DNA from: DATAEE01 sp963725145
Lineage (GTDB): Bacteria; Acidobacteriota; Vicinamibacteria; Vicinamibacterales; 2-12-FULL-66-21
Assembly: GCA_963725145.1 (NCBI GenBank)
Contig: CAVRXL010000012.1
Coordinates: forward strand, 1,736,001 to 1,800,000
DNA length: 64,000 bases
Reading direction: 5' to 3'
Shown here: piece by piece, positions 47,233-55,962 of the stretch
How positions within the stretch are numbered: the first letter of the stretch is position 1
How the letters are laid out: the number at the start of each line of letters is the position of its first letter
The notes under the pieces: generated by a model
Seen by the model: the letters and a program-made list of their open reading frames with translations, nothing else
What the model was told of the DNA's origin: nothing
The model's database searches: none
Translations under genes and position numbers: made by a program

Positions 47233-48743
47233 GTCCGCACGCTCGCGCGGTCCGGATCGTCTACCGGCGCCGGGCGCGACTCCGCCGGAATCCGGATGAC
47301 GAACTCCGCCCCGCCGTCCGGACGATTGGACGCGCTGACGGAGCCGCCTTGCGCCGAGACGAGCCCGTGCACGATCGCGAGCCCCATGCCCGTCCCCGCG
47401 GCGCGCGCCGCTCGCGCCTGACGGCCGCGAAAAAAGCGCTCGAAGATCCGCGATCGCTCGGCCTCCGGGACGCCTGCCCCGCGATCCCGGACCGACACGA
47501 TGAGCGTGCCGCCTTCGATGGATCCTCTCACCGTGACGGGCGTGCCCGCCGGCGAATACTGGGCGGCGTTCTCGAGCAGATGCCGGACCGCGGCCGCGGC
47601 CAGCCGCGGGTCGACGAGCACGAGCGACGAATCCGTTTGCACGTCTAGCGGGCGGCCTCGAAGGGAGCGGTCCGCCTGATTGATCGCGGTCTCGACGATT
47701 TCGGCCGGGTCGACCCATCGGGGCTCGGAGGCGACGCGATCGGCGTCGATGCGCGCCATGTCCACGATGTTCTGGAAGAGCCGCTTGAGCCGCGCCACTT
47801 CGGTGGCGATCAGCCCGGCCTGCTCGTCGCGCGAGACGTGGTCGGCGGCCGCGCTTCGGAGGTTGGTCGCGGCCAACTCAATCGCCGTCAACGGCGTCCG
47901 GAGGTCGTGGCTGAACGACGCCAGCAGAGCGTCGCTCAACTCGGCGCGCTCCCGCGCGCGGGCCGCGGCGTCACGCTCACCAAGCAGGCTGAACCGCTCG
48001 ACCGCAAGCGCGGCGAAGCCGCTGAGCGCTTCGAGGGTCTGGCGGCTGAGCGGCGGACCCGACAGGGCGAGAAAGCCGACGGGCCGCAGGCCGAAACGGA
48101 GCGGGACCATCGTGGCGTGGCCGCGCCCGTCGAGCCGGAGCGGCAGGTCCGGTGCGTCTACGCCGCGGGCGCCGATATCGGCGAGCGCCGCATCGAGCTC
48201 GCCCGGTTCGACGTGAAGCTCGCGCGGCCCGCCGCGATGGATCCGCCACCCGCCTCGCTCCGGGAGACACAACGCGGCGCTCTCCAGCTCGAATCGCGCC
48301 GCGACGTGACGCGCGAGATGTGCCAGCGCGTCCGCGTGATCCGACAGCAGGATGTCGCGGCTCAGGTCGAACAACCGCCGCAGCTCGTCGCGGCGGGCCG
48401 TCGCCTCTCGCGCCCGCTGGCGCGCCGCGCTGGATAGGTTCCCCGCGACCAGGCTCACGACGAGAAACGCGAAGAAGGCGACCCAGTTCTGCGGGTCGGA
48501 AATCGTCAGGCGGCCGAACGGGGGCAGGAAGAAGATGTTCAGCGACAGTGTCGCGACGACCGAAATCGCAATCGCCACCTGCAGTGGCGACGTTGTCGCC
48601 GAGACGAGGACGATCAGGAGATAGGCGAGCGCGGCGGTCGTCGGGTTCGTGAGGCCGACCGACAGGAACAGCCAGGTCGTCAGCGTGAGGGCCACGGCCG
48701 CGGCGGCGAACGCGAGGGCGGCCGCGGGAAGACGGGCGATCAC
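47229..48743 (-). CDS. kdpD: KdpD C-terminal half: membrane, GAF-like and histidine kinase
   Basis: 504 residues. Four N-terminal helices (LTLTTWLFLSVGL, TAALAYLLIVLVSATTSP, VAIAISVVATLSLNIFFLPP, VAFFAFLVVSLVAGNL) form the DUF4118 region of KdpD. A GAF-like domain, His box FSHDLRTPLTAIELAA, LLENAAQYSP, DRGAGVPEAE and GTGMGLAIVHGL follow. The cytoplasmic KdpD/Usp part normally ahead of the helices is absent; it is a separate gene at 22050-23233. GTG 48743 overlaps the rho stop by 4 bp and its TGA overlaps kdpE. It phosphorylates KdpE by family inference. Confidence 0.9.
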   Translation of the reverse strand: MIARLPAAALAFAAAAVALTLTTWLFLSVGLTNPTTAALAYLLIVLVSATTSPLQVAIAISVVATLSLNIFFLPPFGRLTISDPQNWVAFFAFLVVSLVAGNLSSAARQRAREATARRDELRRLFDLSRDILLSDHADALAHLARHVAARFELESAALCLPERGGWRIHRGGPRELHVEPGELDAALADIGARGVDAPDLPLRLDGRGHATMVPLRFGLRPVGFLALSGPPLSRQTLEALSGFAALAVERFSLLGERDAAARARERAELSDALLASFSHDLRTPLTAIELAATNLRSAAADHVSRDEQAGLIATEVARLKRLFQNIVDMARIDADRVASEPRWVDPAEIVETAINQADRSLRGRPLDVQTDSSLVLVDPRLAAAAVRHLLENAAQYSPAGTPVTVRGSIEGGTLIVSVRDRGAGVPEAERSRIFERFFRGRQARAARAAGTGMGLAIVHGLVSAQGGSVSASNRPDGGAEFVIRIPAESRPAPVDDPDRASVRT

Positions 48744-50170
48744 CCCATCTTCTGCATCGACGAGAGGAACTCGGCGTTGCTCTTGGTCTTCCCCATCTTG
48801 TCGAGCAGCAGCTCCATCGCTTCGACCGGCGACAGCGGCGTGAGGACCTTGCGCAGGACCCAGACTCGATTGAGATCGTCTTTCTGGATGAGCAGCTCTT
48901 CCTTGCGCGTGCCGCTCTTCTGGATGTCGATCGCCGGGAACACCCGCTTGTCCGACAGCTTGCGGTCGAGGTGGATCTCCATGTTGCCCGTGCCCTTGAA
49001 CTCCTCGAAGATGACGTCGTCCATTCGCGAGCCGGTGTCGATGAGGGCGGTCGCGATGATCGTCAACGACCCGCCTTCCTCGATGTTTCGCGCGGCGCCG
49101 AAGAAGCGCTTCGGCTTCTGCAGCGCGTTCGAGTCGAGACCGCCCGAGAGCACCTTGCCGGAGGGCGGGATCACGGAGTTATAGGCCCGCGCGAGCCGGG
49201 TGATCGAGTCGAGCAGGATGAGCACGTCCTTCTTGTGCTCGACGAGCCGCTTCGCCTTCTCGATCACCATCTCGGCGACCTGGACGTGCCGCTGCGCCGG
49301 CTCGTCGAACGTGGACGAGATGACCTCGCCGTCCACGGATCGCTGCATGTCGGTGACTTCTTCCGGCCGCTCGTCGATGAGGAGGACGATGAGATAGACC
49401 TCGGGATGGTTCTTGGCGACCGACTGGGCGATGTTCTGCAGCAGCATCGTCTTGCCGGTGCGCGGCGGCGCGACGATGAGGCCGCGCTGCCCTTTGCCGA
49501 CGGGGACCATCAGGTCCATCACGCGGGCCGACAGGTTGTCGGGCGCCGTCTCGAGGGCGAGGCGCTGCTGCGGATAGAGCGGCGTCAGGTTCTCGAAGAA
49601 CAGCTTGTCCCGCGCCTGCTCGGGCGCCTCGAAGTTGACCGCTTCGACCTTGATCAGCGCGAAGTAGCGCTCCCCTTCCTTGGGGGGGCGAATCTGGCCC
49701 GAGACCGTGTCGCCGGTCTGGAGGTCGAATTTCCGAATCTGCGAGGGAGAGACGTAGATGTCGTCCGGACCCGGGAGGTAGTTGTAGTCGGGCGCGCGCA
49801 GGAAACCGAAGCCGTCCGGCAGGACCTCGAGCACCCCTTCCGAGAAGATGAAGCCGCTCTGCTCGGTCTGCGCCTTCAGGATCTGGAAGATCAGCTCCTG
49901 CTTGCGCATGCCGGTCGCGCCGGCGACGTTGAGGTCCTTCGCGATCTGCGTGAGCTTCTGGATACTCATATCCTTCAGCTCGGCGATGTTCAGCCCCTGG
50001 GGTCGTCCACCGCCCTCCCGGCGTTGAGCCGGAGCGGGAGCCGGAGCGGCGCCGGCGGTTTCGGCCTGTGGGCCGTTGTCTGTCGCGGCTGCGACGGACT
50101 CGTCGTTCGGCGCGGTCTGCTCCTGGTCGGCGGACCCGCGCCCTGATGAGCGTTTGTGATTTGTCGGCAT
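48740..50170 (-). CDS. rho: Transcription termination factor Rho
   Basis: A 476-residue hexameric RNA helicase that ends transcription. An acidic, Ala/Pro-rich extension (residues 1-58) precedes Rho_N (LNIAELKDMSIQKLTQIAKDL), the RNA-binding cold-shock-like domain (GVLEVLPDGFGFLRAPDYNYLPGPDDIYVS), and the ATPase with Walker A APPRTGKT (about 233) and VLILLDSITRLARAYN. SRMDDVIFEEFKGTGNMEIHLDRKL is the conserved core. Length is typical apart from the extension. It has its own promoter at 50310-50338 and a leader of about 130 nt. kdpD and kdpE follow by 4-bp overlaps. Confidence 0.97.
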   Translation of the reverse strand: MPTNHKRSSGRGSADQEQTAPNDESVAAATDNGPQAETAGAAPAPAPAQRREGGGRPQGLNIAELKDMSIQKLTQIAKDLNVAGATGMRKQELIFQILKAQTEQSGFIFSEGVLEVLPDGFGFLRAPDYNYLPGPDDIYVSPSQIRKFDLQTGDTVSGQIRPPKEGERYFALIKVEAVNFEAPEQARDKLFFENLTPLYPQQRLALETAPDNLSARVMDLMVPVGKGQRGLIVAPPRTGKTMLLQNIAQSVAKNHPEVYLIVLLIDERPEEVTDMQRSVDGEVISSTFDEPAQRHVQVAEMVIEKAKRLVEHKKDVLILLDSITRLARAYNSVIPPSGKVLSGGLDSNALQKPKRFFGAARNIEEGGSLTIIATALIDTGSRMDDVIFEEFKGTGNMEIHLDRKLSDKRVFPAIDIQKSGTRKEELLIQKDDLNRVWVLRKVLTPLSPVEAMELLLDKMGKTKSNAEFLSSMQKMG

Positions 50171-50309
50171 TGTGGGCGATGACTGCTGCGGTGTTTACTC
50201 TCTCGATTGTTTGTGGAGCTTCTTCTCGATTTCGAACCAGGCGCGGCAAGTGGAAGGCCGGCCGCCCGCGTCAATGACAGGAGATGTCTCGGAAGTGTTC
50301 GCTCCCGCG

Positions 50310-50338
50310 AGTATAGGCTGGCGCATGTGAGGTGTCAA
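50310..50338 (-). promoter_or_regulatory. Consensus promoter of rho
   Basis: On the minus strand TTGACA (50338-50333), a 17-bp spacer, then TATACT (50315-50310). It lies immediately after the tctA stop and gives a leader of about 130 nt before rho. Leaders of this kind are used for Rho autoregulation in other bacteria; a GC-rich stem with no clear rho-utilisation tract is seen here. Confidence 0.75.
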
Positions 50339-51835
50339 TCAGGACGGATCCCGCCTGTCCGAGGTCCTGCGGAAGAGCGGGACCAGGACAATCGCGACTG
50401 CGGCCGCCAGCAGGATCGCCGAGAGGGGACGGTCGAGGAAGACGAGCGGACTCCCCGCGCCGATCGCCAGCGCCCTGCGGAATTGCTGTTCAGCCATCGG
50501 GCCAAGAATGAGGCCAAGAACGGCCGGCGCCATCGGGAAGCGGTGGAGCCGCATCCAGCATCCGGCCACCCCGACGACGTAAACGATGGCAACGTCCAGA
50601 ATCGAACCGCTCAGGCTGAAGGCGCCGACGGTGGCCAGAACGATGACGCCGCCGAAGAGCATCGGCTTCGGCAGGAGGAGCACTCGAGCCCAGAGACCGA
50701 CGAGCGGGAGATTGAGGACGAGAAGCATCACGTTGCCGATGTAAAGGCTGGCGATCATCGTCCAGAGGAGCTCTGGTTGGGTCTGGAACAGCAGCGGGCC
50801 CGGCTGGAGGCCGTACTGCTGGAACGCCGCCAGCAGGACGGCCGCCGTCGCGGAGGTCGGCAGGCCGAGCGCCAGCAGCGGCGCGAGCACGCCAGCCGCC
50901 GCCGCATTGTTCGCCGCTTCCGGACCGGCGACGCCTTCGATGGCGCCGGCGCCGAACCGGCCCCGGTCTTTGGCGAGCCGGCGCTCGAGGCTGTAAGAAA
51001 GGAGCGTCGGGATCTCCGCGCCGCCGCACGGAAGCGCGCCGAGCGGAAACCCGATCGCGGCGCCGCGCAACCAGGGCTTCCACGAACGGGACCAGTCCTC
51101 GCGCGTCATCCACCGGGAACCCGCGATCGAGGCGACGGTTTCCTTCACCCGACCTCGTGTCCACGCCAGATAGAACGTCTCGCCGACCGCGAAGAGCCCG
51201 ATCACGAGCAGCACGACGTCGACGCCGTCCAGCAGCTGGGGGATGCCCAGCGACAGGCGGGCGGCGCCGGTCAGCGGATCTATCCCGATGAGCCCGAGCG
51301 CGAGGCCGAAGAACAGACTCGCCAGACCGCGTAGAAGAGAGGGGCCGACGAGCGTCGTGATCGCGGCGAACGCCACCAGCGCGAGACCGAAGTACTCCGC
51401 GGGGCCGAACAGAAGCGCAGAGGCGGCGAGCGCGGGCGCGAGAAAGGTCAGGCCGAGCGTGGCGATCGTGCCCGCGACGAAGGATCCAATCGCGGCGGTT
51501 GCCAGCGCCGCGGCGGCGCGACCCTGCCGCGCCATTTCGTGCCCGTCGATCGCCGTCATCATCGAGGCGCTTTCCCCTGGCGTATTGAGGAGGATCGTCG
51601 TCGTCGAGCCGCCATACATCGCGCCGTAGTAAATACCGCCGAACATGATGAACGCGCTCGCCGGCTCCAGGGCGAGCGTCAGCGGCAGAAGCAATGCGAC
51701 AGTGAGCGCCGGCCCGATCCCCGGCAGGACGCCGACGAAGGTGCCCAGCGCGGCCCCGGCGAGTGACCAGAGCAGGTGCGCGGGCGTCGCCGCCAGGCGC
51801 AGCCCGTCGGCGAGCGAAGCCAGCGTGTCGGTCAC
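50339..51835 (-). CDS. tctA: TctA large membrane subunit of tripartite tricarboxylate transporter
   Basis: 498 residues with about 12 helices. FVGVLPGIGPALTVALLLPLTLAL, MFGGIYYGAMYGGSTTTILLNTPGESASM, PCGGAEIPTLLSYSLER and EGVAGPEAANNAAAAGVLAPLLALGLP are the TctA family motifs. It is the carrier that works with a periplasmic binding protein (TctC) and the small TctB. GTG 51835 overlaps the TctC-TctB stop (GTGA). Substrate is a carboxylate by family; which one is not evident. Confidence 0.95.
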   Translation of the reverse strand: MTDTLASLADGLRLAATPAHLLWSLAGAALGTFVGVLPGIGPALTVALLLPLTLALEPASAFIMFGGIYYGAMYGGSTTTILLNTPGESASMMTAIDGHEMARQGRAAAALATAAIGSFVAGTIATLGLTFLAPALAASALLFGPAEYFGLALVAFAAITTLVGPSLLRGLASLFFGLALGLIGIDPLTGAARLSLGIPQLLDGVDVVLLVIGLFAVGETFYLAWTRGRVKETVASIAGSRWMTREDWSRSWKPWLRGAAIGFPLGALPCGGAEIPTLLSYSLERRLAKDRGRFGAGAIEGVAGPEAANNAAAAGVLAPLLALGLPTSATAAVLLAAFQQYGLQPGPLLFQTQPELLWTMIASLYIGNVMLLVLNLPLVGLWARVLLLPKPMLFGGVIVLATVGAFSLSGSILDVAIVYVVGVAGCWMRLHRFPMAPAVLGLILGPMAEQQFRRALAIGAGSPLVFLDRPLSAILLAAAVAIVLVPLFRRTSDRRDPS

Positions 51836-53178
51836 AACAGGCCCTGAAGCAGTCCGGAGGGGAGCGCGAGCGTGAGACCGCGAGTGAAGATCAGGTAGAC
51901 GGCGAGCGCGAACGCGAGTCCGATCGCGAGGTTGAGAATCCAGCGCAGGCTGCCGAATCCGCGCGCGGTCAGGGCGAACAGCAGCGTCGAGGCAACCACG
52001 AACCCCGCGCGCTCGAGAAGCGCGAGCGTCAGGATCGCTCCAAGACCAATCCACGCGACTCCGCTCATGTTTCCTGCGTTCCCCGCAGGAGACGGCTGCG
52101 TGACGCGGCGGCGTCGAGCCTCGACGAGCAGGGCCGCGGCAATCAGCGCCAGTCCCACACCAACAATCGCCGGGAAGAAACGGCCGCCCCCGCGCACCAG
52201 GGGCTCGATGTCGGTTCCGGATCGCAGGCTCAGCACGATCGATTCGATGCGTTTCTCCTCCTGCTGCAGAAACGCGCCGAACGGCTCTGCCGGCAGGTAG
52301 AGATCGGTCCAGCCGAATCGCTCGAGTGCGGCACGCCACGAAGGCGAGTCGTGCAGCCGGGCCACGAGGCGTTCGAGCCCGGCCCGGAGCTCCGGCGTGG
52401 CGCGGCTGGGACCGACGACACCTCGCCAGTTCGACAGCACGACGTCGTGGCCCTGCTCGACCAGCGTGGGGATCGCGATCCCGTCCACCCGCGCCTGCGC
52501 CGAGATCGCGAGCGCGCGGAGCGCGCCGCTCGCGATGTGCGGCGCGAACTCGCCGTAGCCGGCGACGCCGGCGGAAACCTGGTTCCCGAGAAGAGCGGCG
52601 AGCGCCTCCCCTCCTCCCGAGAACGCGATGTAGTTGATCCGAGACGGTGCGATCCCGGCCGATCGCGCGAGCAGACCCACGAAAAGCTGGTCGGTGCCGC
52701 CGGCCGATCCGCCGGCCCAGGAGATCGACGCCGGACTGTTCCGAAACGCCTCGACCAGGTCGGCCAGACTCCGGAGGTCCGAGGCCGACGGCACGACGAT
52801 GACCTCGTACTCTCCGGTCAGCCGCGCGATCGGCGTCACGCGGCCGATCGACACGGGCGCCTGGTTGGTGACGATCGCGCTCTGCATGACGAGCCCGGTG
52901 ACGAGCAGGGCCGGCTCGTCGCGGCGGACGCCTTTGATGAACCGGGCGAGGCCAATCGTCCCCGCGGCGCCGGCCACGTTCTCGACCGAGACGGCGTCGG
53001 CCAGATGCTCGTCGAGCAGCGCCTGCCGCATCGCGCGCGCGGTCTGATCCCATCCTCCCCCGGGCGCGGCAGGCGCGACGATGCGGAGCGAGTCAATCGA
53101 CAGGGATTGGGCGGGCTGCGCCGCTGCTGGAGCCCGAATCGTACCGACGAGGCAGGCGGCCAGAAAAATCTGTCTCAT
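51832..53178 (-). CDS. TctC-TctB fusion: binding protein joined to small membrane subunit
   Basis: 448 residues. After a signal peptide (IFLAACLVGTIRAPAAAQ) comes a TctC-type binding protein: LRIVAPAAPGGGWDQTARAM, NVAGAAGTIGLARFI, SWAGGSAGGTDQLFVGLLA, INYIAFSGGGEALAALLGNQV, and the usual AEPFGAFLQQEEKRI. From about residue 325 the chain continues into four helices (FFPAIVGVGLALIAAALLVE, VAWIGLGAILTLALLERAG, FVVASTLLFALTARGF, WILNLAIGLAFALAVYLIF), the TctB pattern. In most systems these are two proteins. The frame is intact, so the fusion is real in this sequence. It would tether the binding protein to the membrane complex. Confidence 0.88.
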   Translation of the reverse strand: MRQIFLAACLVGTIRAPAAAQPAQSLSIDSLRIVAPAAPGGGWDQTARAMRQALLDEHLADAVSVENVAGAAGTIGLARFIKGVRRDEPALLVTGLVMQSAIVTNQAPVSIGRVTPIARLTGEYEVIVVPSASDLRSLADLVEAFRNSPASISWAGGSAGGTDQLFVGLLARSAGIAPSRINYIAFSGGGEALAALLGNQVSAGVAGYGEFAPHIASGALRALAISAQARVDGIAIPTLVEQGHDVVLSNWRGVVGPSRATPELRAGLERLVARLHDSPSWRAALERFGWTDLYLPAEPFGAFLQQEEKRIESIVLSLRSGTDIEPLVRGGGRFFPAIVGVGLALIAAALLVEARRRRVTQPSPAGNAGNMSGVAWIGLGAILTLALLERAGFVVASTLLFALTARGFGSLRWILNLAIGLAFALAVYLIFTRGLTLALPSGLLQGLL

Positions 53179-53289
53179 TCAACCTCGACGTCCGGGGATC
53201 ACGATGGTAATCCCACACGGCTCGAGGACCACCTAAACCGCTGAAAACGGGGGTCGAGAGCCTGGCGTGCCAATTGCGGCAGTCAGGGC

Positions 53290-53847
53290 ATGGTTGCAAT
53301 TCTGTCGATTCTCGCCGTGCTTGCCGTCAACGACGCGGTGCGGCTTCGTACTGAGCCTGTCGGCACGATCGAATCAGCCTTGACGCCGGATCTTCCGTCC
53401 TATCCGGTCACGTGCAGCGCCGCGACGGAGGTCGATCGCTCGCGGTTACCGGTTTCTCCCGGCCGCCGTGATCGTCTCTGGGCCTGCACGTTCATCTACT
53501 CGCCCCCAGCAACCCTGACCAGGACCACCGGTTTGCTCGTGGAGCGGCAGGACGATGAGCCTCTCCTGTTCCTCGATCTGGATCAGAGCGGACGGTTCAG
53601 TCACGACGAACGGTTCGTCCTGTCCCGGCGGAACGACGTGGTTCTTCAGCTGCCGCTGCGGCAATCGCCATCCGCACACTATCCGCTGGCGATTCGGTAC
53701 TCGTGGAAGAACCTCAAGCCCAACGGGGAGCCGGAACGCCGGATTCTCCTTCAGTCCGCCTTCGCGTTCGCCGCGGGAGACGTGCGGACCGCCGACGAAC
53801 GGCCTGGCACCTCGACGAGTCGTCAACCGGCGCGCCCGCGTTTCTGA
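53290..53847 (+). CDS. Hypothetical exported protein with EF-hand-like loop
   Basis: 185 residues. A hydrophobic N-terminus (VAILSILAVLAV) may be a signal sequence or anchor. A segment LFLDLDQSGRFSHDERF has the D-x-D-x-S-G spacing of a calcium-binding EF-hand-type loop ending in Asp-Glu. The rest is beta-rich (LLVERQDDEPLLFL, VVLQLPLRQSPSAHYPLAIRYSWK). I do not recognise the family. Its 3' end overlaps the convergent DNA ligase gene by 25 bp. The 111-bp gap before it holds no other feature. Confidence 0.6.
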   Translation: MVAILSILAVLAVNDAVRLRTEPVGTIESALTPDLPSYPVTCSAATEVDRSRLPVSPGRRDRLWACTFIYSPPATLTRTTGLLVERQDDEPLLFLDLDQSGRFSHDERFVLSRRNDVVLQLPLRQSPSAHYPLAIRYSWKNLKPNGEPERRILLQSAFAFAAGDVRTADERPGTSTSRQPARPRF

Positions 53848-55568
53848 AGCCCGAAGAGCCTCATCACTTCGTCCTCGCTCGTGGCATCTTCGGGGGTGCG
53901 ATCGGCGCGCACACCGCGCACGATTCGAGGGAAGCGCAGCGCGAGCCCTGATTCGGGATGCGCGGCGTCGCGGCCGAGACCGGCGGTGTGCACGGGGCTC
54001 CGGGTCATCTCGTCGGCGAAGACTTCGACAACCAGCGTCGGCTCGACCCAGTATGGAGGCTCCAGCCGGCTGTCCACCCTCGCCGGACGCGACTTGACCC
54101 GGCGCTTCTCGAGCTGTTTCCGGAGCGCGATCCAGTCCGCCTCGCTCAAGCCGCTCGCGACCTTCGCGATCGTGCGGAAGCGGTCGTTTTTCTTATCGAA
54201 GACCGCTCCGAGCACGGCGCCGATGCCGAGCGCCGCGCGGGCGCCCCGGCCCGCGAAGTAACCCACGATCGTGAGGTCCAGCGTGTCCTTCAGCTCGCCG
54301 TGGTAGGCGCGCTTGAACTTGATCCAGTTGAAATTGCGCTTCCCCGCTTCGTACGCGCTATCGAGCCGCTTGGCGACAATCCCCTCGAGCCCGGCGCCGA
54401 GCTGCGTTTCGAAGAACTGTTCGAGCTCACCCCGATCGCCGCTGATGAGCGCCGGAGCGACGGCGAGGCCGGTTCCCTTCCTGATGAGTTTCTCGAGCGC
54501 TTTTCGCCGCTCGCTGTACGGCCGCGGGGTCAAATCGTCGCCGTCGGCGTACAGCAGATCGAACGCGTTGAGCCTGAGCGGCAGCGTCTCCTGCATCTTG
54601 TCGATGTCGTAGACGCGCTTGCGCTGGACCGTCACCTGGAACGGCTGAAACTCGTCGGTCTCCGGGTCGTACGCGAGCGCCTCGCCTTCGAAGATGGCGC
54701 GCGTCGCGCCGATCTGCGCGATCGTCGCGCGGACGATGTCCGGAAGCATCTGGGTGGTGTCTTCCTGGTTGCGCGAGAAGATCCGGACGCGCTTCCCATT
54801 CTTGTGGACCTGGCATCGGAACCCGTCGTACTTCGGCTCGGCCGCGCAGGTGCCCAGCCGGCGCACGAGCTCGTCGAAGTTCTTCACCCGCTCGGCGAAT
54901 TGCATCTTGATCGGCCGTCCCACCTGCACGCGGAAGCGCTTGAGAGCCGGTTCGCCCCCTTCGTACAGCGTCCGGGCGACGAGCCCGAGATCCGAGCAGA
55001 GGTTGTACGCGCGCTCGATGAGTGCGCGTGGAAGACTCTTCGCTTTACCGAGACCGTCGAGGACGGTCGCGTCGCCGACGCCGAGCCTCATCCGCCCGAC
55101 CGGGATGCGCAGCAGGTACTTGGCCTCGAGGGGCGAGGCGCGGCGCAGGAGCGCGACGAGCGAGCCGACCTTTTTCTCGACGCTGCCGGCGCCGGACGCC
55201 CGCGCGAGCGCCATGAGCTCGTCGTACACTTGCTGAATGGTGAGACGAGGTTTTGTGGTACGACCCTTCGCCAACAACTGCTCCGCCACCAACCCGTGGT
55301 CGCCCAGCTTGCGGTACAGCCGCTCGACCTCGTCGGGGCGCTTGCCCGAGAACTGCACGATGACGCGGTTGGTGAGCTTTTCGCTGATGCCGAAGTCCGG
55401 CGCGTCGTAGGAAGGTCCGAGACGTCCCTGGAGGAGGTACACCGCCGGTTGGATTTCCCCCGTCTCGAGCTCCTGAAAGAGATCCGCCAGGATGCGGACC
55501 ATTTCGAGCCGGCTTCGGGTCTTCTCGAGCTGTGCGAACGAGCTCGCGGCGCGCAGAAACGGGGTCAT
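53823..55568 (-). CDS. lig: ATP-dependent DNA ligase
   Basis: 581 residues, the size of archaeal-type replicative ligases. An alpha-helical N-terminal DNA-binding domain (1-215) precedes the adenylation domain, with motif I Lys in AEPKYDGFRCQVH (about 247). RIFSRNQEDTTQMLPDI, IFEGEALAYD, LEGIVAKRLDSAYEAGKRNFNWIKFKR follow, then an OB domain (LDLTIVGYFAGRGARA, FRTIAKVASGLSEADW). It seals nicks using ATP. Bacteria normally rely on NAD-dependent LigA; a second ATP ligase like this occurs in Acidobacteriota and probably acts in repair. No Ku gene is nearby. Confidence 0.95.
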   Translation of the reverse strand: MTPFLRAASSFAQLEKTRSRLEMVRILADLFQELETGEIQPAVYLLQGRLGPSYDAPDFGISEKLTNRVIVQFSGKRPDEVERLYRKLGDHGLVAEQLLAKGRTTKPRLTIQQVYDELMALARASGAGSVEKKVGSLVALLRRASPLEAKYLLRIPVGRMRLGVGDATVLDGLGKAKSLPRALIERAYNLCSDLGLVARTLYEGGEPALKRFRVQVGRPIKMQFAERVKNFDELVRRLGTCAAEPKYDGFRCQVHKNGKRVRIFSRNQEDTTQMLPDIVRATIAQIGATRAIFEGEALAYDPETDEFQPFQVTVQRKRVYDIDKMQETLPLRLNAFDLLYADGDDLTPRPYSERRKALEKLIRKGTGLAVAPALISGDRGELEQFFETQLGAGLEGIVAKRLDSAYEAGKRNFNWIKFKRAYHGELKDTLDLTIVGYFAGRGARAALGIGAVLGAVFDKKNDRFRTIAKVASGLSEADWIALRKQLEKRRVKSRPARVDSRLEPPYWVEPTLVVEVFADEMTRSPVHTAGLGRDAAHPESGLALRFPRIVRGVRADRTPEDATSEDEVMRLFGLQKRGRAG

Positions 55569-55584
55569 GTCGTCAGGGTCGGCG

Positions 55585-55962
55585 TCAGTAGTCCGACGGG
55601 CTCTCCCCGATACCGATGATGCTGCATGCGAGAATCGGCTCGAGGCCGAGCGACCGCGCCTTCTGGACGACGTCCGGATCGTCGGCGCCGGGATTCAGCC
55701 AGACTTCGGAGATCCGTTTCGCGGCAACCTGTTCCATGACGCCGACGCCTACGTCGGGCTGCACGTACACCGTCGCCATGTCCACGGGCCCTTCGATGTC
55801 GACGACCGATGGAACGGCCGCGATGCCCTCGACCATCTTTTCGTTCGGGTTGACGGGGATCACCCTGTATCCCTGGTGCCGGAACGCACGGAGCGCCTTG
55901 TTGCCGAACTTGCGTCGATCGTTCGACGCACCGATGATTGCCACCACCTTGGGTGCTGTCAT
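55585..55962 (-). CDS. CoA-binding domain protein (YccU-like)
   Basis: 125 residues, a single Rossmann-like CoA-binding domain: KVVAIIGASNDRRKFGNKALRAFRHQGYRVIPVNPNEKMVEG is the dinucleotide/CoA loop, and KRISEVWLNPGADDPDVVQKARSLGLEPILACSIIGI ends it. Small stand-alone members are thought to bind CoA or acyl-CoA; the function is unknown. Its start codon (CAT on the plus strand) directly abuts the ATG of the divergent gene, forming CATATG. Confidence 0.88.
   Translation of the reverse strand: MTAPKVVAIIGASNDRRKFGNKALRAFRHQGYRVIPVNPNEKMVEGIAAVPSVVDIEGPVDMATVYVQPDVGVGVMEQVAAKRISEVWLNPGADDPDVVQKARSLGLEPILACSIIGIGESPSDY

Noticed and set aside
50339..53053. A 904-residue fused transporter frame
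   Set aside because: Its N-terminal part is an out-of-frame shadow of the TctC-TctB gene; true tctA starts at GTG 51835.
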